64,000 bases of DNA. It comes from Wuchereria bancrofti. Taxonomy: Eukaryota > Nematoda > Chromadorea > Rhabditida > Onchocercidae. A program made the position numbers and the translations under genes. The notes beneath the pieces are model-generated. The model was not told the DNA's origin. It saw only the letters and a list, made by a program, of their open reading frames with translations, and made no database searches. Location: NCBI GenBank assembly GCA_005281725.1, contig SSBO01000009.1, positions 5,402,363 through 5,466,362 of the forward strand, written 5' to 3'. Numbering within the stretch: position 1 is the stretch's first letter; every line of letters begins with the position of its first letter. Of this stretch, positions 26,501-39,500 are shown in pieces.

Positions 26501-29198
26501 GCCTTGGCCTAATGTGATAATCCTCTACGGGTGAGATATAAGGCATCAGTTCGTACTGTTAGGACGAAATAAATAAATGTGCAAGATCTGAATTAATGTC
26601 ATTTCGTTTAAGTTTTGATGACAAGACACACTGATACATTGAATTTAAATTATTAATTTCTCTTTCAATAAAGTTTCATTTCTTTAACAAAAATAATTTT
26701 TTGAGGAAATTTCAGCATTTTAAATTTTACAGAGTAATACAGCTGGCCAAAACTTTCTAAATTTAGTAATTTATCATAAGTCATGTAACAAATTTTAATG
26801 GCAGACTCAAATCGAAGATGAACAACGGCAACGTGATGAACTACGAGAACAAATGAACGTTATGGAAAGACGCGTACAAATATTACAATCAGAAAAAGAA
26901 GAACTAGCCGAAACTCTAGAGCAGGTTATCAAAAAATGAATTTCTTAATCGATAATCTGGTACTTTTAGCTTTGCACTGCTGCCGTATTTCTGCTGTGAT
27001 AATAATTCAGTTCATTCTATTTTCCATCTTCAATCCATTAACCATTATAAAGAAGTTACCATCCTTATTAGTTTAATTAATCGAGTAATTAGCCAAAATT
27101 GTTGGTCATATGTAACACTCGCTTATAACTTTTATAAATCAACCTGGATATCTTATTTTATTACATAATAATGTTATGCGAATCGATTGCATTTTCAAAT
27201 AATTTCATCAGCTCCCTCTGATCCTACTTCTGTTATCGGTTCAGTTTGAAGAATATGAAAAATTCACAACCTGAAATGCAGTATATCTATTAAATTTACA
27301 AACTCTTTCACACCGACGTTAAAATACAATAAATTCTTTCTATGAATGGGAAATTTTTAAATTTTGCAGGGAATTTTTAAAGTGTAAATTTTGTGAAAAT
27401 GAACTAATTTAGGCTGAACGAAATCGTCGCCAGATAGAACAAGAAGCCGCTGATATAAAGGAAGCAGTGAACTCTTTAACTCAAAGTAATTATTCGCTGT
27501 CAGCTACGAAACGAAAATTAGAATCCGAAATTCAGGTCTTATAAAAAATTTCTAATGTAAAATAGAAATTCACACTGAAGGCTTATTGGAAAATGCAGGC
27601 GGGGATTTCTATAATGACGAAACGGTAAACCTTTGATGTAAAATCTACACTTTTGCCAAACTTTTGCCAAATTGGTTTTTTTATTTTTCAGAATAAAGGG
27701 TTTTGTATAAGAAACGATTGTTGTTATCATTTTTTTTAGAAAACCTAAACGAGTGATTAGAGACATTACCATCTGCGAACTGATTTCATTTACAATTTAA
27801 TAAATAAATTTCTTCTAGCCTAATACTACTATATTTGGGATGGCATTCAATATTTTTATTTATCTCCAGAAGTTTAATTTAACTTTACTTTTATTTTCAA
27901 ATGAATTTAACTTGCTTATTTTTAGTCTCTTGCTAATAGCTTAAACTTAAGAATGTAATTGCATATTTCTCGATATATGAAAAACGTATTAATTGTGTAA
28001 ATTGTAAAAATGATGAACCTATTAATTGTGTAAACTGTTGCGACTTTTTTTGCAACTTATCAAACATATCCAAAACGGGACATTGAGGTATTGCTAATAT
28101 TCTATAGGGTCACCTTTCAGCAGCTCCATAGCGAACTCAATGAAACGTTTAATGAATTAAAAAATACCGGTGAACGATGTAAGAAAGCAGTGATGGATGC
28201 AGGAAAACTGGCGGAAGAGTTACAAACAGAGCAGGAACATTCACAGAATCTTGAACGACAACGGAAAGGACTGGAATCGCAGATGAAGGTTTTATTGTAT
28301 TCCTCCCATCTTTACCATTTTCTATTCACTTAGAAGTTTTTCGATGATTAGACAATGATTTCAGATGTGAAATAATGCAGAAGAGAAGCATAGAAGCAAT
28401 CTAGCATAATTATAGCGTAAATCCGTGATACATTTTCAGAAGAATTTTTTTCAGGAAATGCAGGCTCGTTTGGATGAGGTGGAAGCAACTGCTCTAAAAG
28501 ATGGAAAACGTGTCTTAACTAAGTTAGATCAACGTGTACATGACCTTGAGATAGAACTGGCGGATGAATGTCGACGTCACGCGGAAACTCTCAAAAACTA
28601 TCGCAACAGAGAACGAAAAGTGCGCGAACTTCAATTCCAAGTAGATGAAGACAAAAAGAGCAGCGAACGAATGTGTGATCTCATTGAAAAGATGCAAACA
28701 AAAATCAAAACTTACAAGCGGCAAATAGAAGAAGCGGTCGTATTGGACTTTCATTAACTTTTGAAATTGCCATTAAGCTAAAAAATACTTTAAATTTACT
28801 ACAGTTACATGTGGTAATAGTTCCATTTCAAATATTTTCTTTTGATCATTATTCAAGAAAGATTTTTACCATTTCGAACATCCCAATTTAGGTTATCTTG
28901 CAAAATTTCCTGCATTGACTTGTAAAGTGATCTGTTTCTTATCCTAATTCCACTCCAGTTCTTTGTTTTTCAAGGTGTTAATTTAATTCAGGAGCAATTA
29001 GCCACTCAGAATCTTGGCAAATATCGGCAAATGCAGCACATGCTTGAGGATGCTGAAGAACGCGCTGATACTGCCGAAAATTCGCTGGTCAGGATTCGAA
29101 CTAGGAATCGTTTTAAGCCTCAGTCTGTTGGGGGACGCATCGCACATTCTGTACCATTTTTACTGTATTCAATAGAACTGAAAGATCGTTTTGGATGA
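12522..29198 (+). CDS. muscle myosin heavy chain (class II), about 41 exons
   Basis: Complete conventional myosin heavy chain, about 1,950 residues, the length expected for the family. It would dimerise through its rod, bind two pairs of light chains at the neck and pull on actin in sarcomeric thick filaments. The start [14 protein letters not shown] matches the family N-terminus (DPGWQYL). The motor lies in exons from 12522 to about 20300, the neck across the 20162 and 20400 exons, the coiled-coil rod from 20867 to the stop at 29196-29198 (exon lists in the next two entries). Introns are many, about 40, against few in C. elegans unc-54 (established knowledge). Two introns appear to be GC-AG (donors at 18541 and 21085). 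Weak points are the loop 1 junction (15671 to 16081), the acceptor before 19257, and a one-base frame loss in exon 20867-21084. The short tail after the rod ([13 protein letters not shown] onward) differs from those I know, so I do not assign a C. elegans paralogue. Stopless conserved exons argue against a pseudogene. Confidence 0.96.
21619..21636 (+). promoter_or_regulatory. tandem 3' splice sites 18 bases apart
   Basis: TTTTGAG ends at 21618 and TCACAG at 21636. Each is followed by the same nine bases, GATGAAATA. The upstream site gives the rod length expected from other myosins (22 codons in this exon); the downstream one would drop six residues, DEIKSQ. Confidence 0.7.
24888..24908 (+). 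repeat. 21-bp inverted repeat, left arm (myosin intron)
   Basis: AATTAGTGGCCAAGTACTGC plus one A is the exact reverse complement of 25242-25262. The arms lie in the introns on either side of the 180-bp rod exon 24946-25125 and could pair in the pre-mRNA, looping out that exon. Matching ends abruptly outside the arms. Confidence 0.92.
25242..25262 (-). repeat. 21-bp inverted repeat, right arm (myosin intron)
   Basis: Perfect reverse complement of 24888-24908, in the intron after exon 24946-25125. The spacer between arms is 333 bases and contains the whole exon. Confidence 0.92.
26490..26585 (+). mobile_element. possible retrotransposon tail in a myosin intron
   Basis: Within the intron 26343-26804, a less AT-rich segment (GTAGCCTTGGCC to AGTTCGTACTG) ends in GACGAAATAAATAAATG. 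A short tandem A/T-rich repeat at the end resembles the 3' tails of truncated non-LTR retrotransposons. No coding remnant or target-site duplication was seen, so this is a weak call. Confidence 0.2.
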
Positions 29199-32100
29199 AA
29201 TGTCAAATATCAGTTAAGAAATGAAGAAAAAAGTCGGTTAAGACCAAAGTAAAAAAACTGATTGGCCGCCATTTATATTTTTTGGAACAATCAGTTTTAA
29301 TTGTTGTTTTCATAAGGATTATACAATTTTCAAGGTTTCTAACTTTTTAAACTTTGATATTCAGGTATCGAATGTTGGTATCACGGCACATTCTTCGATA
29401 GCTTCAGAAGAATCCTAAATGAAACAGTTTTCCATTAGAAAATTAACAAACTTTGTCATTACTCATTTCTCTGTTATTTTATGTTTACATCAAAAAATTT
29501 CTCTTCATAAATTTGAGAAACGGTTTTCTTTTGCAATGAAAGGAAATGAAACGATTAATAGTAAAAATGGTATTAATTTCTTGTTTAAAAGCAAATAATT
29601 TGAAGGTATTGAGGTTTGCCATTTATGATTACAAATTCTGGTCAATAATTAAATACAGTTCTTTCTTATCTCATAATAAACTTTAATAGCTAAATGTTCT
29701 TTAAAATTGTTCAGAATTCTTGGTTTTCTCTTTAAATATTGAAATCGGTCTATACTTGCTTTTTCGCACTTTCTTCTATCTTGAAAAGATTAAAAAGTTA
29801 TTAATGCAAGTTTAATACATTTTTTTGTACAACTTATCTTTATTTTTGAAATATGTGAATCTTATGTTATATCGATTCTTATGTTATATCAAAAAATAGA
29901 CGTAACAAAACAGAAGAATTGCTGATTGCGCCAACGATTCATTCATTATTGCGGTTCTAGCAATCGGTGTTAAAGTTGGGTTTTTTTTTTTGAAATTTTC
30001 AGATAGTTATGTAATTAAGCCTTCTCAAGGTAAATTTACTGAATATCGAAAGAAGGATTTATTGAAATCCTAATGAGTAGATAGAGCACATAATATGCCA
30101 GAGAATTTGGAAAATTAGCATTGATAAGACAGTGTCATTACTTCGAAGTAAGTTGTAAAATGATTTATGAAAGCTTTGTATGTCCAAATTGAAGGTATTG
30201 AGGTTTGCACAATTAGATATCTTTCATTTTGTGAAGAGTGTTTGGAAGGATTGTATTCAACAGCACCTGTTATGTTTGCGCCACCCACTCATTCATTAAT
30301 CATACCTTTCCTTTCCCGTAAATTTCTGCTTCCAGTAATTTTCGTGTTTTGGAAAGTAGTTATACTTTATTTACCAAATACAAATAGTAGAGGTAGAAAA
30401 AAAATAACAAAGAATAATATTCTGAATTGATGCAAATTAATGAATACCTTTACTGCTTTACTATGATAATAAGTCTACTGATGATTTCTAGTCTCTGAAT
30501 GTTGTTTCTTGACTTGCTTTTTGCTTGATCTAAAAAAGAATCGTTTCATTTTGTTTCAGATACCGTTTAATTTTCAGTTTTTTACGTGTTTACAGGATCC
30601 TTAGTTTTGGAATATTTGGTTCTATGTTACGGCACTTTTTATTTGTAATGTTTCTGTTTCTTTAAAAATTTTCTCTGGCACATAAATTTACTCGAAAAGA
30701 ATAAAGTAAGATCATGTAAGGAATGACAATAAACTTTTTACATGATAACAATAGAATTTGACATATGACAAACTTTTGTTTTTATAAAGTATGGGTTTCC
30801 TTTGTTAATAAAAGAACAAAGAAGTTCTATTTCTCCAACGGCCGGAACATTTTGTTCTCAAAAATTCAATGAGTTTCTTCTTAAACTGAACAGAAATGTT
30901 CTTAAAGAAGTTATACGAAAGCAAACTAGAATATGATTTACCCTATAGATTTAAATTATATTTTATATGCATATTGCGCACGCTGTCAAAAGATCTTTAT
31001 ATTTCTGAAGTTTTCAATAAGGAACAGTTTATTGATCACTGTTTGATGAGCTTAGTCATTAATCATCATAAACAACAGATCCGTTTGAGTCAGTGATTTC
31101 AATTTAAACTGTAGCTGATCAAATTAAATAAGTGGCAAATTATCTTCCATCCTTCTTGGTGAACTATGGGTAATAACACAAATCATTAGGTTGAGAAAAA
31201 AAAACCTTAGAGTACAGGAATTCAGCTAATAATTAGCTTTTTTAACTGCTTAATTACTAAATTACTGCAACTATTTGAGGAGCAAAAGTAAATCAACTTG
31301 ACCGCTCATCTGCAATTCTACTTTTCATTAAATGAGATTCTCCAAATTTGGGAACGCGTATAATCTGACAAAATCTGCAAAAGTTTTTTAATTTCCTCGA
31401 TGAACAACACCTGGTCTGTACAATTGATGGGTTAATATAATGTGTATATGAGGGTGTGTGTCTGTGCGTGTCTGTACCATATGGATGGGATCGTTTATTG
31501 AACATTCTGCTTTGTCCTTTGTCATCTACGCATTGGTAATTGTATGAGCCTGAAAATATGTTCTGAGGTGCAATAAGGAAATATAATATTTTGAATTCGT
31601 AATTTTTTCAGTCATTTGTTGTTAATGTCTTCTAATAATGTTTGTTTTACTTTGATTCTCGCATTTAAATACCTCTTCATTCCCTCTTAAATAATCTCTT
31701 CCTTTAGTTTTTGAACGTCTTACGTTTCACATTTGTTGTCAAACTTCCATGGAGTTTCATTTATCGCAGCACTGATAAACTGCCTCTATGCGCCACAGGT
31801 TTTTCATTAATTTAATTTTTAGTACTCAAATTCTGTTGGAATAAAGAAATGAATGTTACAACTGAATTTTTTATTGAAGTTTTTAAAATTCTTGGATTTA
31901 ATAAACAGGCCATGAATGGAATATACTTTATCTGACAATCTCAACAATTTCATAAGCGATGATTTATTCTGAGGCCAGCGGCATATTGTTTATGAACAGC
32001 ATGCATGTCAAATGGAAATAAAGAAACCAAAATCGTTCTTTCTCCACCACTGGCGGTAAAATCTTTCCTGTTTTCACATCCAAATAGAAAGAATCCATAG

Positions 32101-34594
32101 ATGCTTAGAAAACAACAAAAATAACAAACTTCAGCAATTTGATAAGTAAAATTTCAAGGCATAGCAAATTTCTAACAGCTGTTTTCTGAATTAAGGGAAC
32201 TCTGCCTGTTATTACAGTTATGTGTCGTATTTTTAAATTAAATTTCGATAATTTTATAATTATTTTGTTAACCGTTTAGCAACATCATGAGGTCAATGAA
32301 TATTGGAATGAAGTGACGATGAGAAAGCTTTGGAAAAAGAAAAATGAAACTGCTTTTGCATAAGAAAATTGTTGAAGGTTTAATCCTTCTGGTGTTAACA
32401 ACTTGATTGAACATTTCTTCGTCTTTCATTAGTAACAACCGGTAGTAGTTTCGAGAAGTTTCAATTTTGGGTGGTAAATTTGCATTGATTTTAGAAGATG
32501 TGCACTTTAATTTGATTTAGCTAAGTTGTTGAATCAACAAGTTCTCTCATTTTTACTCTCTGCTTTATTTTTAGTTTTAACCTTCAAATAATGCTTTCGA
32601 AGTGCTTTTTTTAAGCTAACATAGTACTTTCATTACCGTCAAAAACACCAGCATCAAAATTTTGGTACTTTCATATTACTTTCAGTGGGAAGCAGTTGAA
32701 ACCTTATAAAAGTACCACTTCAATGTTAACTTAATAAGATGGAAAGTTAAGAATAATAGTATTTTCACTTAGTAGGAGGAAGAAGTAAATGCTTTTTGAA
32801 ATATTAATATACTGCATTTTCAATCTTGCATGGGAAGTTGTCAATTGCAACCTTTTTAGTTTGAGGACAATATGATTCCTTTATTGTTGCATGTGTTTTC
32901 CTCATTTAATATTTCAAAAAATTTCCATCAGCTGATTTCATGCAGAAATGCATTCAACTAATCATTATAATCCGTTTTAGGAAATTCAATATTACACTAA
33001 AGAGAATGGAATTTTATATGTGTTCCTCATTGCAAGTTTAGCAACACGATGACTTCACATACTTTTTATTCATTTGAGCTGCATGATTTTTAAGATTATA
33101 AGGATCGAATTTTATCGGTGAACCGTAGTGATATAATTCTTAAATCTTTCTTAACTCTTTCTCAAGATTGTGAGTTTAATAAGTTAAATGTATCCGTATA
33201 ATATCAAGATGGTATGACTTTGAAATTACCAAATTTAGAGAGAAATGATTCACTTCCTGCCATAAAGTGGTGAACAAAATCGTCTTTTCGTCTTTTTAGA
33301 AATCCATTTATTATTGATGAATGAATGATGAAAGCATAAATAGGTTGCTAAGAGGCATCGGGCATTATATTTAGGATTGATGCTAAAGATGGTTATGTTT
33401 TTAAATGCATTTATCACTGCAGTATAATGATAGTATGCTTGGAGTGAACAATAATCAATGGACAGCGGAATCTGCATTACTGTTATTTCGGTGCAAGCTA
33501 CTTAACTTTTATATAAGATAACTTCTTCCTTATGTACTATGTATACCTCATTCCACCCTAATAACTTCATCCTTGGGCAAAAGTGTAATTGCTTGTAACC
33601 TTCTTTGACATCTTTTCATTTTAATAGAGTCCAGGATGGCTAGTATATGAATGCACTTACTATGGATTACAGTAAGCTTGGGCGCATGTTTCTTGAAAAA
33701 TTCTTGTTACTCATTTATCCTAATTTAATGATTGCTACCAATTTATAGGTAAATCTTTGGTCGTATCCCTTATTATAATTGGTCGTATCCCCTTATTCCA
33801 AAGTGAGCTTAGTCACTTTTTCAAGTGCCATTTATTTAAAGAGGAAATGAAATAATTTGCTCGATGTTTGGATTTTAAAATGCAATATGAAAAGTAATCT
33901 CTATGTTTGCACAAATGACAAGTACGGGATTAATTTTTTGCTCTGAGCAAAAAAGCTAGCATCCAATCGGGATGTATTTGCGTTTGCAATTGTTTACGGT
34001 TACAACAGATGCAACGTAGTGTATTGGGGACAAAAAAAAAAATATCGGATTCGTATAAATCGGATTTAGAGCGATTTTTTGAGTGGAAAATGAGAATTTA
34101 GGAAGAATACTTTGTGAAAATTAGGAAGAATACTTTGTATCAGTACAGAAAAGTTTTTGCATGCGTCGTGCGCTCTACAGTTGGAAAGAGAGTCAGCAAG
34201 CTTAGTAGTGGAGGAGTTAAGAAAAACGGTTTGATTAAAATCAAATCATACAGCACTGTAGGGAAAAAGTTTGAAGTTTGATATTAAGTTATATTTCCAA
34301 GGCTTTTGACAACAGTAATTTAGATAAATGTATGCACTGAGACGTTATTTTGAAATTGAAGTGGATTCAAAACGAATCCACTAACTTGATCGTATCATAA
34401 ATCAAACAAACGATGGAAAAAAGCAATAAGAGAAATAAGTCAAATAGCATTGGAGAAGTGAGATTCAAATATATCCAAATAGAAAAATTGAAATTTAACG
34501 TTGGCCAGTTTCGATACTAGATAACATGAATTCAATTTTAGGGATGAAATTTTGAGCTGAAATTCGAATTTAAAATTCTGTTTCTTTTTTTCAG
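29199..34594. other. intergenic, myosin 3' flank to next gene
   Basis: No gene recognised in 5.4 kb. An AATAAA lies near 29674, about 475 bases after the myosin stop, and may serve its 3' end. Short direct repeats occur at 29858-29890 (two copies of a 16-base unit), 33757-33792 (TTGGTCGTATCCC twice) and 34098-34138. Open frames of 60-90 codons at 30167 and 30896 (plus) and 33477 and 31505 (minus) have no coding character. Confidence 0.5.
34098..34138 (+). repeat. 18-bp direct repeat, two copies
   Basis: TTAGGAAGAATACTTTGT occurs at 34098-34115 and 34121-34138, five bases apart. A simple local duplication. Confidence 0.85.
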
Positions 34595-34604
34595 GATATT
34601 TTAA
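34581..34604 (+). promoter_or_regulatory. likely spliced-leader acceptor
   Basis: A long pyrimidine tract, TTTCTTTTTTTCAG, ends at 34594. Ten bases follow (GATATTTTAA, with a stop in frame with the start), then ATG at 34605. A strong acceptor directly before a start codon, with no upstream exon in frame, is the signature of trans-splicing in nematodes. Confidence 0.65.
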
Positions 34605-36514
34605 ATGTTGCTTCCTTCCATCATTGATGAAATTCAGGTAATTCAGATGACGTCTAGAGTGCAAAAAGCTTTGACGGCAGCTGCAGTTGCTTCATCTGGT
34701 AAAATGCCGTCTTTAATTCGCAAGCAACGCCATGGTTCACCTACTGCAGGTATCTTTACACGCAGTCAGCACAAACGATCATTCAACTCCGTATATTCTG
34801 TACGACCAGGAAACAATGGTACAACAAGCGATACAAGCTGTGCATCGTATACTGATCCTCTTCAAATGCAGAAAATGTTAGTGGTATTTCTGACTTTGAT
34901 GTATTGCTATTGAGGAATGGAAGTTATGAGTGTTGTTCAAGTGATAAGCGTGCTTATCACTTGAATATCACTTATTACTGTGATCAGTATTTTTTCAAAA
35001 CCTGTCGAATTTATTAGTCCTTATTAATTGAACGTTTAATGGGACTTTGGTTAGACCGTCTTGAATAAATTGAGCTAAAATTATTTTGATAATTATATTT
35101 TAAAAGGTCATATTTCATTCCAGCTAATATGAATTAATATTTGGTTCTATTTTAAATTTACTGTTATTTAATAAACTTCGTTCTTGCTTTTTCCTCACTA
35201 CGTTTTACAATTCCTTCCTACTACTTTGCTGTTTAAATGAGAAGATTTGATGTGACTCATTTTAAAGTGAGTGAGTGTCTGATATTTCGGGAATACATAA
35301 AGTCATGCAAATAATTTTGATTATATTTGAATGTGTATTTCAAACTGATTCTCCCAGTTATCAGAAGTATTTTTGTAAATGATGTTTCCTATTTCATTCA
35401 AATTTTGGAACACTCTCCTTGAACTGATACCAGTTGAACAGATGGCAAATGTCGGCGAAGTAGTGAAATAGCTACAAAGTGATTCTGGATGAAAGAATTT
35501 ATAGTCAGATACGATAATCAGTAAATAGAGATATTTCCTTCTATATCTTACTTTTTTCTATCAAATTCTGGTTTTATCCATTTCAAATTCCGATTCAACT
35601 CTGACCCGAACATAAAATTCATCATTTCGGTGTGTTATAATTTGGTGTGTTGTGTAATAAATGTATGCCTAACTTCCAATTTGGTAAAAACCGTTCAGTT
35701 TCACTTAGTATAAGAAGAGAAGCTTATCTAATAAACATTTCCTAAATGACTTCGGTTATAAGCGCTTAAAGTGCTGTTGCAGTAGGTTTTAAATTGTATA
35801 AAGGTATTTTTTAATGATTGCTTCTGTCTTATCCATGCATATTTTGGAAAAAATTTCTGTCTTTATTCAGTCAAACTATTTTATTTCTTAATTAGTTGAT
35901 GCTTATGAATGCACCATTTCTTGCTTAAGAATTGAAAATGCGCCATGGCCTCTTAAATTATTATTAACACTTGAACAGGGTTTTCATGAAAGAATTTATC
36001 TTTTATAAGAGCTCTAATATTAAATTATTTGAAACTCATGCACAATTCATGAAGTTGTTCAGTAATTGATCAACTAGGTATTTTTACTTTTTAAGAAAAA
36101 CTGTTATATTTTTAAGTAAAATTTGAACATTGGTGAAATTTACGTATTCTCTGCAATACTTTCATAAAAATAGTTTGTTATTTAACTATTCGTCGACTAA
36201 TACAATTTCTTCCTCATGCTATATGTGGAAATTAGCAAGATAAAAGAAATTAAAAAGGAAGAGATGGAAGAGTGAGAAGTGCCTCGATAGAATTACCAGA
36301 CGGAAGCAAGGCCACTGAATAAACTGCATCCTCGGAAGATAAAGAAAATTCAGCAATTCAACGAACGGAGTTCGATAAATCAATTCGGAAAGTCAATGAA
36401 CACGAAGAACCTGTCGCTTTACGAACTAGAAATGCTCAAAACACTAAGAGCAAGCTCAAACCAATAAGACCAGTTCATCCTGCTGAAGATTTTCGTCTTT
36501 CGTTGGGAATGTAG
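34605..36514 (+). CDS. unknown protein, probably trans-spliced, two or more exons
   Basis: Not recognised. The first exon starts at ATG 34605 and reads MLLPSIIDEIQVIQMTSRVQ then KALTAAAVASSGKMPSLIRK. It is basic and rich in S, T and N. A donor at 34751 (GCAG then GTATCT) leaves one base; the frame stays open and protein-like (RSQHKRSFNSVYSVRP) to a second possible donor near 34881. The last exon most likely starts at 36354 behind AAAATTCAG and reads IQRTEFDKSIRKVNEHEE to a C-terminus PVHPAEDFRLSLGM with stop TAG 36512-36514. Phase fits the 34751 donor. The same frame is open back to an in-frame TAA at 36320-36322, so the exon cannot start before 36323. AATAAA 26 bases after the stop supports a real 3' end. 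With the short version the protein would be about 100 residues: low complexity, basic, no membrane segment. Exon content between 34880 and 36354 is unresolved. Confidence 0.6.
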
Positions 36515-36539
36515 GAAAAACGGAATTGTAATATGTAGA

Positions 36540-36545
36540 AATAAA
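36540..36545 (+). terminator. poly(A) signal AATAAA
   Basis: Canonical hexamer 26 bases beyond the TAG at 36512-36514, a plausible end for the unknown plus-strand gene. Confidence 0.55.
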
Positions 36546-39500
36546 AATTATATTACATCCATACAACTAAGATTGTCTTTTTTGGACATTCCTTGAACAA
36601 ATGTTCTAATGTATGAAATCATTTGTTTAATATCCATCTAGCTGAGCTTATTTGCATTGTTATTCCTTATTTGTGCTGTTTGTACAGCGAAGGTAACGAT
36701 TGTGATAACAATAAAGAAGAAGATGAAGTAGCAAGGAAAAGTTTTGTTATCATAGTTTCATATGCTGAGTAGGTTGCACTGTTTTGTAGGTCTTGGTGAA
36801 TTGTTAATGTTATTATATTTGAAGCTGAAAAATATAATATTATAAAAGATCGTTATTGTCATAAATTTAAGAATTGATTTTTATAGAAGTTAAGACTTTA
36901 CTATTTCACTTCCCCCACCTGGTAATGAACTTTTGAACTCCGAAACACGAAACCCACCAATAGCACTTTGTATACCACGAGATCCTACTGATAGTCATGC
37001 TACAATTTATGCTATTCCCTTCAAGATGAGTCATAGGACATTCCATTATCGGTGAATAAGTTTACGGAAAAGATAGTAGCTTTTTAAAAGTATAGCTTTT
37101 TTAATTTCGATAGATAAACATACACTCCTATAAACCAGAAATTCGTCCCCAATTAGATTGTTTACAGTTATCAGCTCCTTACTTAGTTCACGTCCGTTGT
37201 TGTTTGTTGGTTTCTTACTAACACTAAATTATATTCGGATTTGATAAGGTTGACAGCATTTCGTTTACCTGACCTCCTCTGTGCTACTGCGATATTGCAA
37301 ATGTTATGAGTTCATGCTTACTATATTTTTGGATATCAATCTGACATTCACTGACTACCGCACAACTATTTCCTCCAACTATTTTGTTCAATAACTATGA
37401 TCAATGATAATCTTTGTCCCAATGAAAAAAAGATTGGTCAAACTGGTCAAAATCTGTCTTCTCTGCAAAGCAACAACTATTCAGCTTTACAATCTACTCG
37501 AATCAATATATTCCACTAATTTTATAATTCAATCAGATTTTCGGGGGTCAGCACTCTCAGCATTCACATAACCAATCTATTCTTTCCAATGTACATAGCT
37601 TAAATGATGAATTGGTTATATGTGATTGAGATGTAATCGAAGATTTGAACGATGTCTACATTGGTACTCTAAAGCTTCAAATCTCTTTTGCACTTCAATA
37701 AATTCTTCACAAACAGGAAGAATGTCTGCTGTGTGACTTTGGGAAGAGAAGACATATTGCGCACAATGCTTTGTCACTTATAACCACTTTTGAGGATCGT
37801 TTTTCTTTCTTCATACTTCTTCCTTGCATATCTACCACATTGCAGTAAGCAAAATTTACAAATTTTGACGTTTAGGACTTTAATTTAGATTAAAGTTTTT
37901 AATCATTTACGTTTTGATATGCTGATGTTTAAGCTGAAATGTTTATCTTAATAATAATGTAATAATAATAATAATAAGAATATAATAAACAATGGATTAA
38001 AAAGAAAAGGGATTAAAGAATTGTGAAAAAATGCCTTTTAATTGAAAAAGTATTGGATAAAGCTCCTCGTTCTTTCTAACTATAACTTATTTCATGCTTT
38101 TTGTTAGTCATCTTTTCAAAACTTCCAGTTTCCTCGGAAACAAGAAATGCTCTTTTATCACACTAAAAGAATTGCACATCTTCCTTAATGATAAGGTATT
38201 TTTCAATTTGTCGATGCTAAAATATTAATTCTTTTTACAGTGAAAATAATATTTGGCATTCATAAATTGATATGCTAAAAGAGCTGCAATTTGGTCCGTG
38301 AATTTTCAAAAATTTTTTTGAATCTTTATTTGTTAACCAACGTCTTCACTAATGGAAAATCCATCCAAACAAAAAACTTATACAGAGTTCGGAATTTATA
38401 AGGGTCTTTTTGAGTAGTTCCTTGCCGGAAATAGAATTCCGTTTTGCGGCTATCTCTTTATTAAAAATCTATTCGTTTATTTTATGATGAATCTAAGTGA
38501 GCCTTTTGAATCCCAATGTTCTCAATCACTTTTCATTAGGCTGCTTTTTTGTCACATCGTTTCACTTTGTCATCATATTATTACCATTTAATTCGTGGCG
38601 TAGAAATTTTTCTATAAATAACTTGCAAGTGATAAAATTTGCAAATTATGTTATAGATGTTTGACTAATGTCAGATAAGTTGATAAGGAAGCGACTAATA
38701 AAAATTAAAGGTTTTTTCTTATTACTGGCAATGATCCATGAAGTTATTCGTAAATATGTACAAAGGAACGATTAGCATAAAAATGGTATTATCATTGAAT
38801 TTTCTCAGTAATCCAAAAGCTTTAAAGTCGCGTATTTTGGAAACGCTCAGAAAGGGTTAAGACACACCCAAGTGCACAAATGTTTGTTAGCTTATGTTGA
38901 GCGAAGCTTCTTGAGGATCTACTGAAGTCATGCTACTGTCATTATGGTTTTTGGAGATGATAGGTGGTCAGTAATGCTAATCGGAGCATTCCCAAACAAA
39001 TTTTCTCACCAATTATACTCTTTTATTTTATGTTTAAGGAATAGCAATCATTCTTTTTTTTTGTTATTCATCATCTTAATTAGCATTAGTAATTGATATT
39101 ATAAGCATTGCTGTTGTTCATTTCTGATCGCTTTTACTGACTAAATGAAATCCGATCCGATTCCGAATCCTCCAATTTCAATACGACTTCTCTATGGAGA
39201 CAAGTGCTTAATAAGAGCATAGTTTTGAAGTAAGATAAATTGTTTATATCGATATGTTCATAAAGCCAAAGTAGGAGAAAGTGTTGAAATGCACAGCATT
39301 GAAAGTCAACCACATCTGCTAACCAAATGTTGATATCGTAGCTTACAAGTCAATGGTGATGGTGTTCTGTTAATCAAAAATAGCAAATTGAAGGACAAGA
39401 AATTCCGGATCATATTTTTTCTCGTCCACACATGAGTTCCTGCTGGTTAAAGCCACAAATAAGCTTCTCCTAGTGAAGCTTCCGTCGTATTCCAGATGGA

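Larger units (their letters stand above)
20867..29198 (+). other. myosin rod exons and C-terminal tail
   Basis: Exons: 20867-21084, 21259-21441, 21619-21684, 21904-22145, 22389-22536, 22888-23028, 23281-23393, 23510-23615, 23709-23821, 24014-24143, 24244-24416, 24545-24677, 24946-25125, 25350-25490, 25637-25807, 26089-26163, 26250-26342, 26805-26924, 27413-27535, 28121-28288, 28455-28736, 28992-29198. All junction phases match except the first exon, which is one base short as I read it. The protein is a continuous heptad coiled coil with landmarks such as [82 protein letters not shown] and [16 protein letters not shown]. The rod ends in a tail of about 36 residues after ENSL that is basic at first and hydrophobic later, ending KDRFG. 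Confidence 0.93.
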
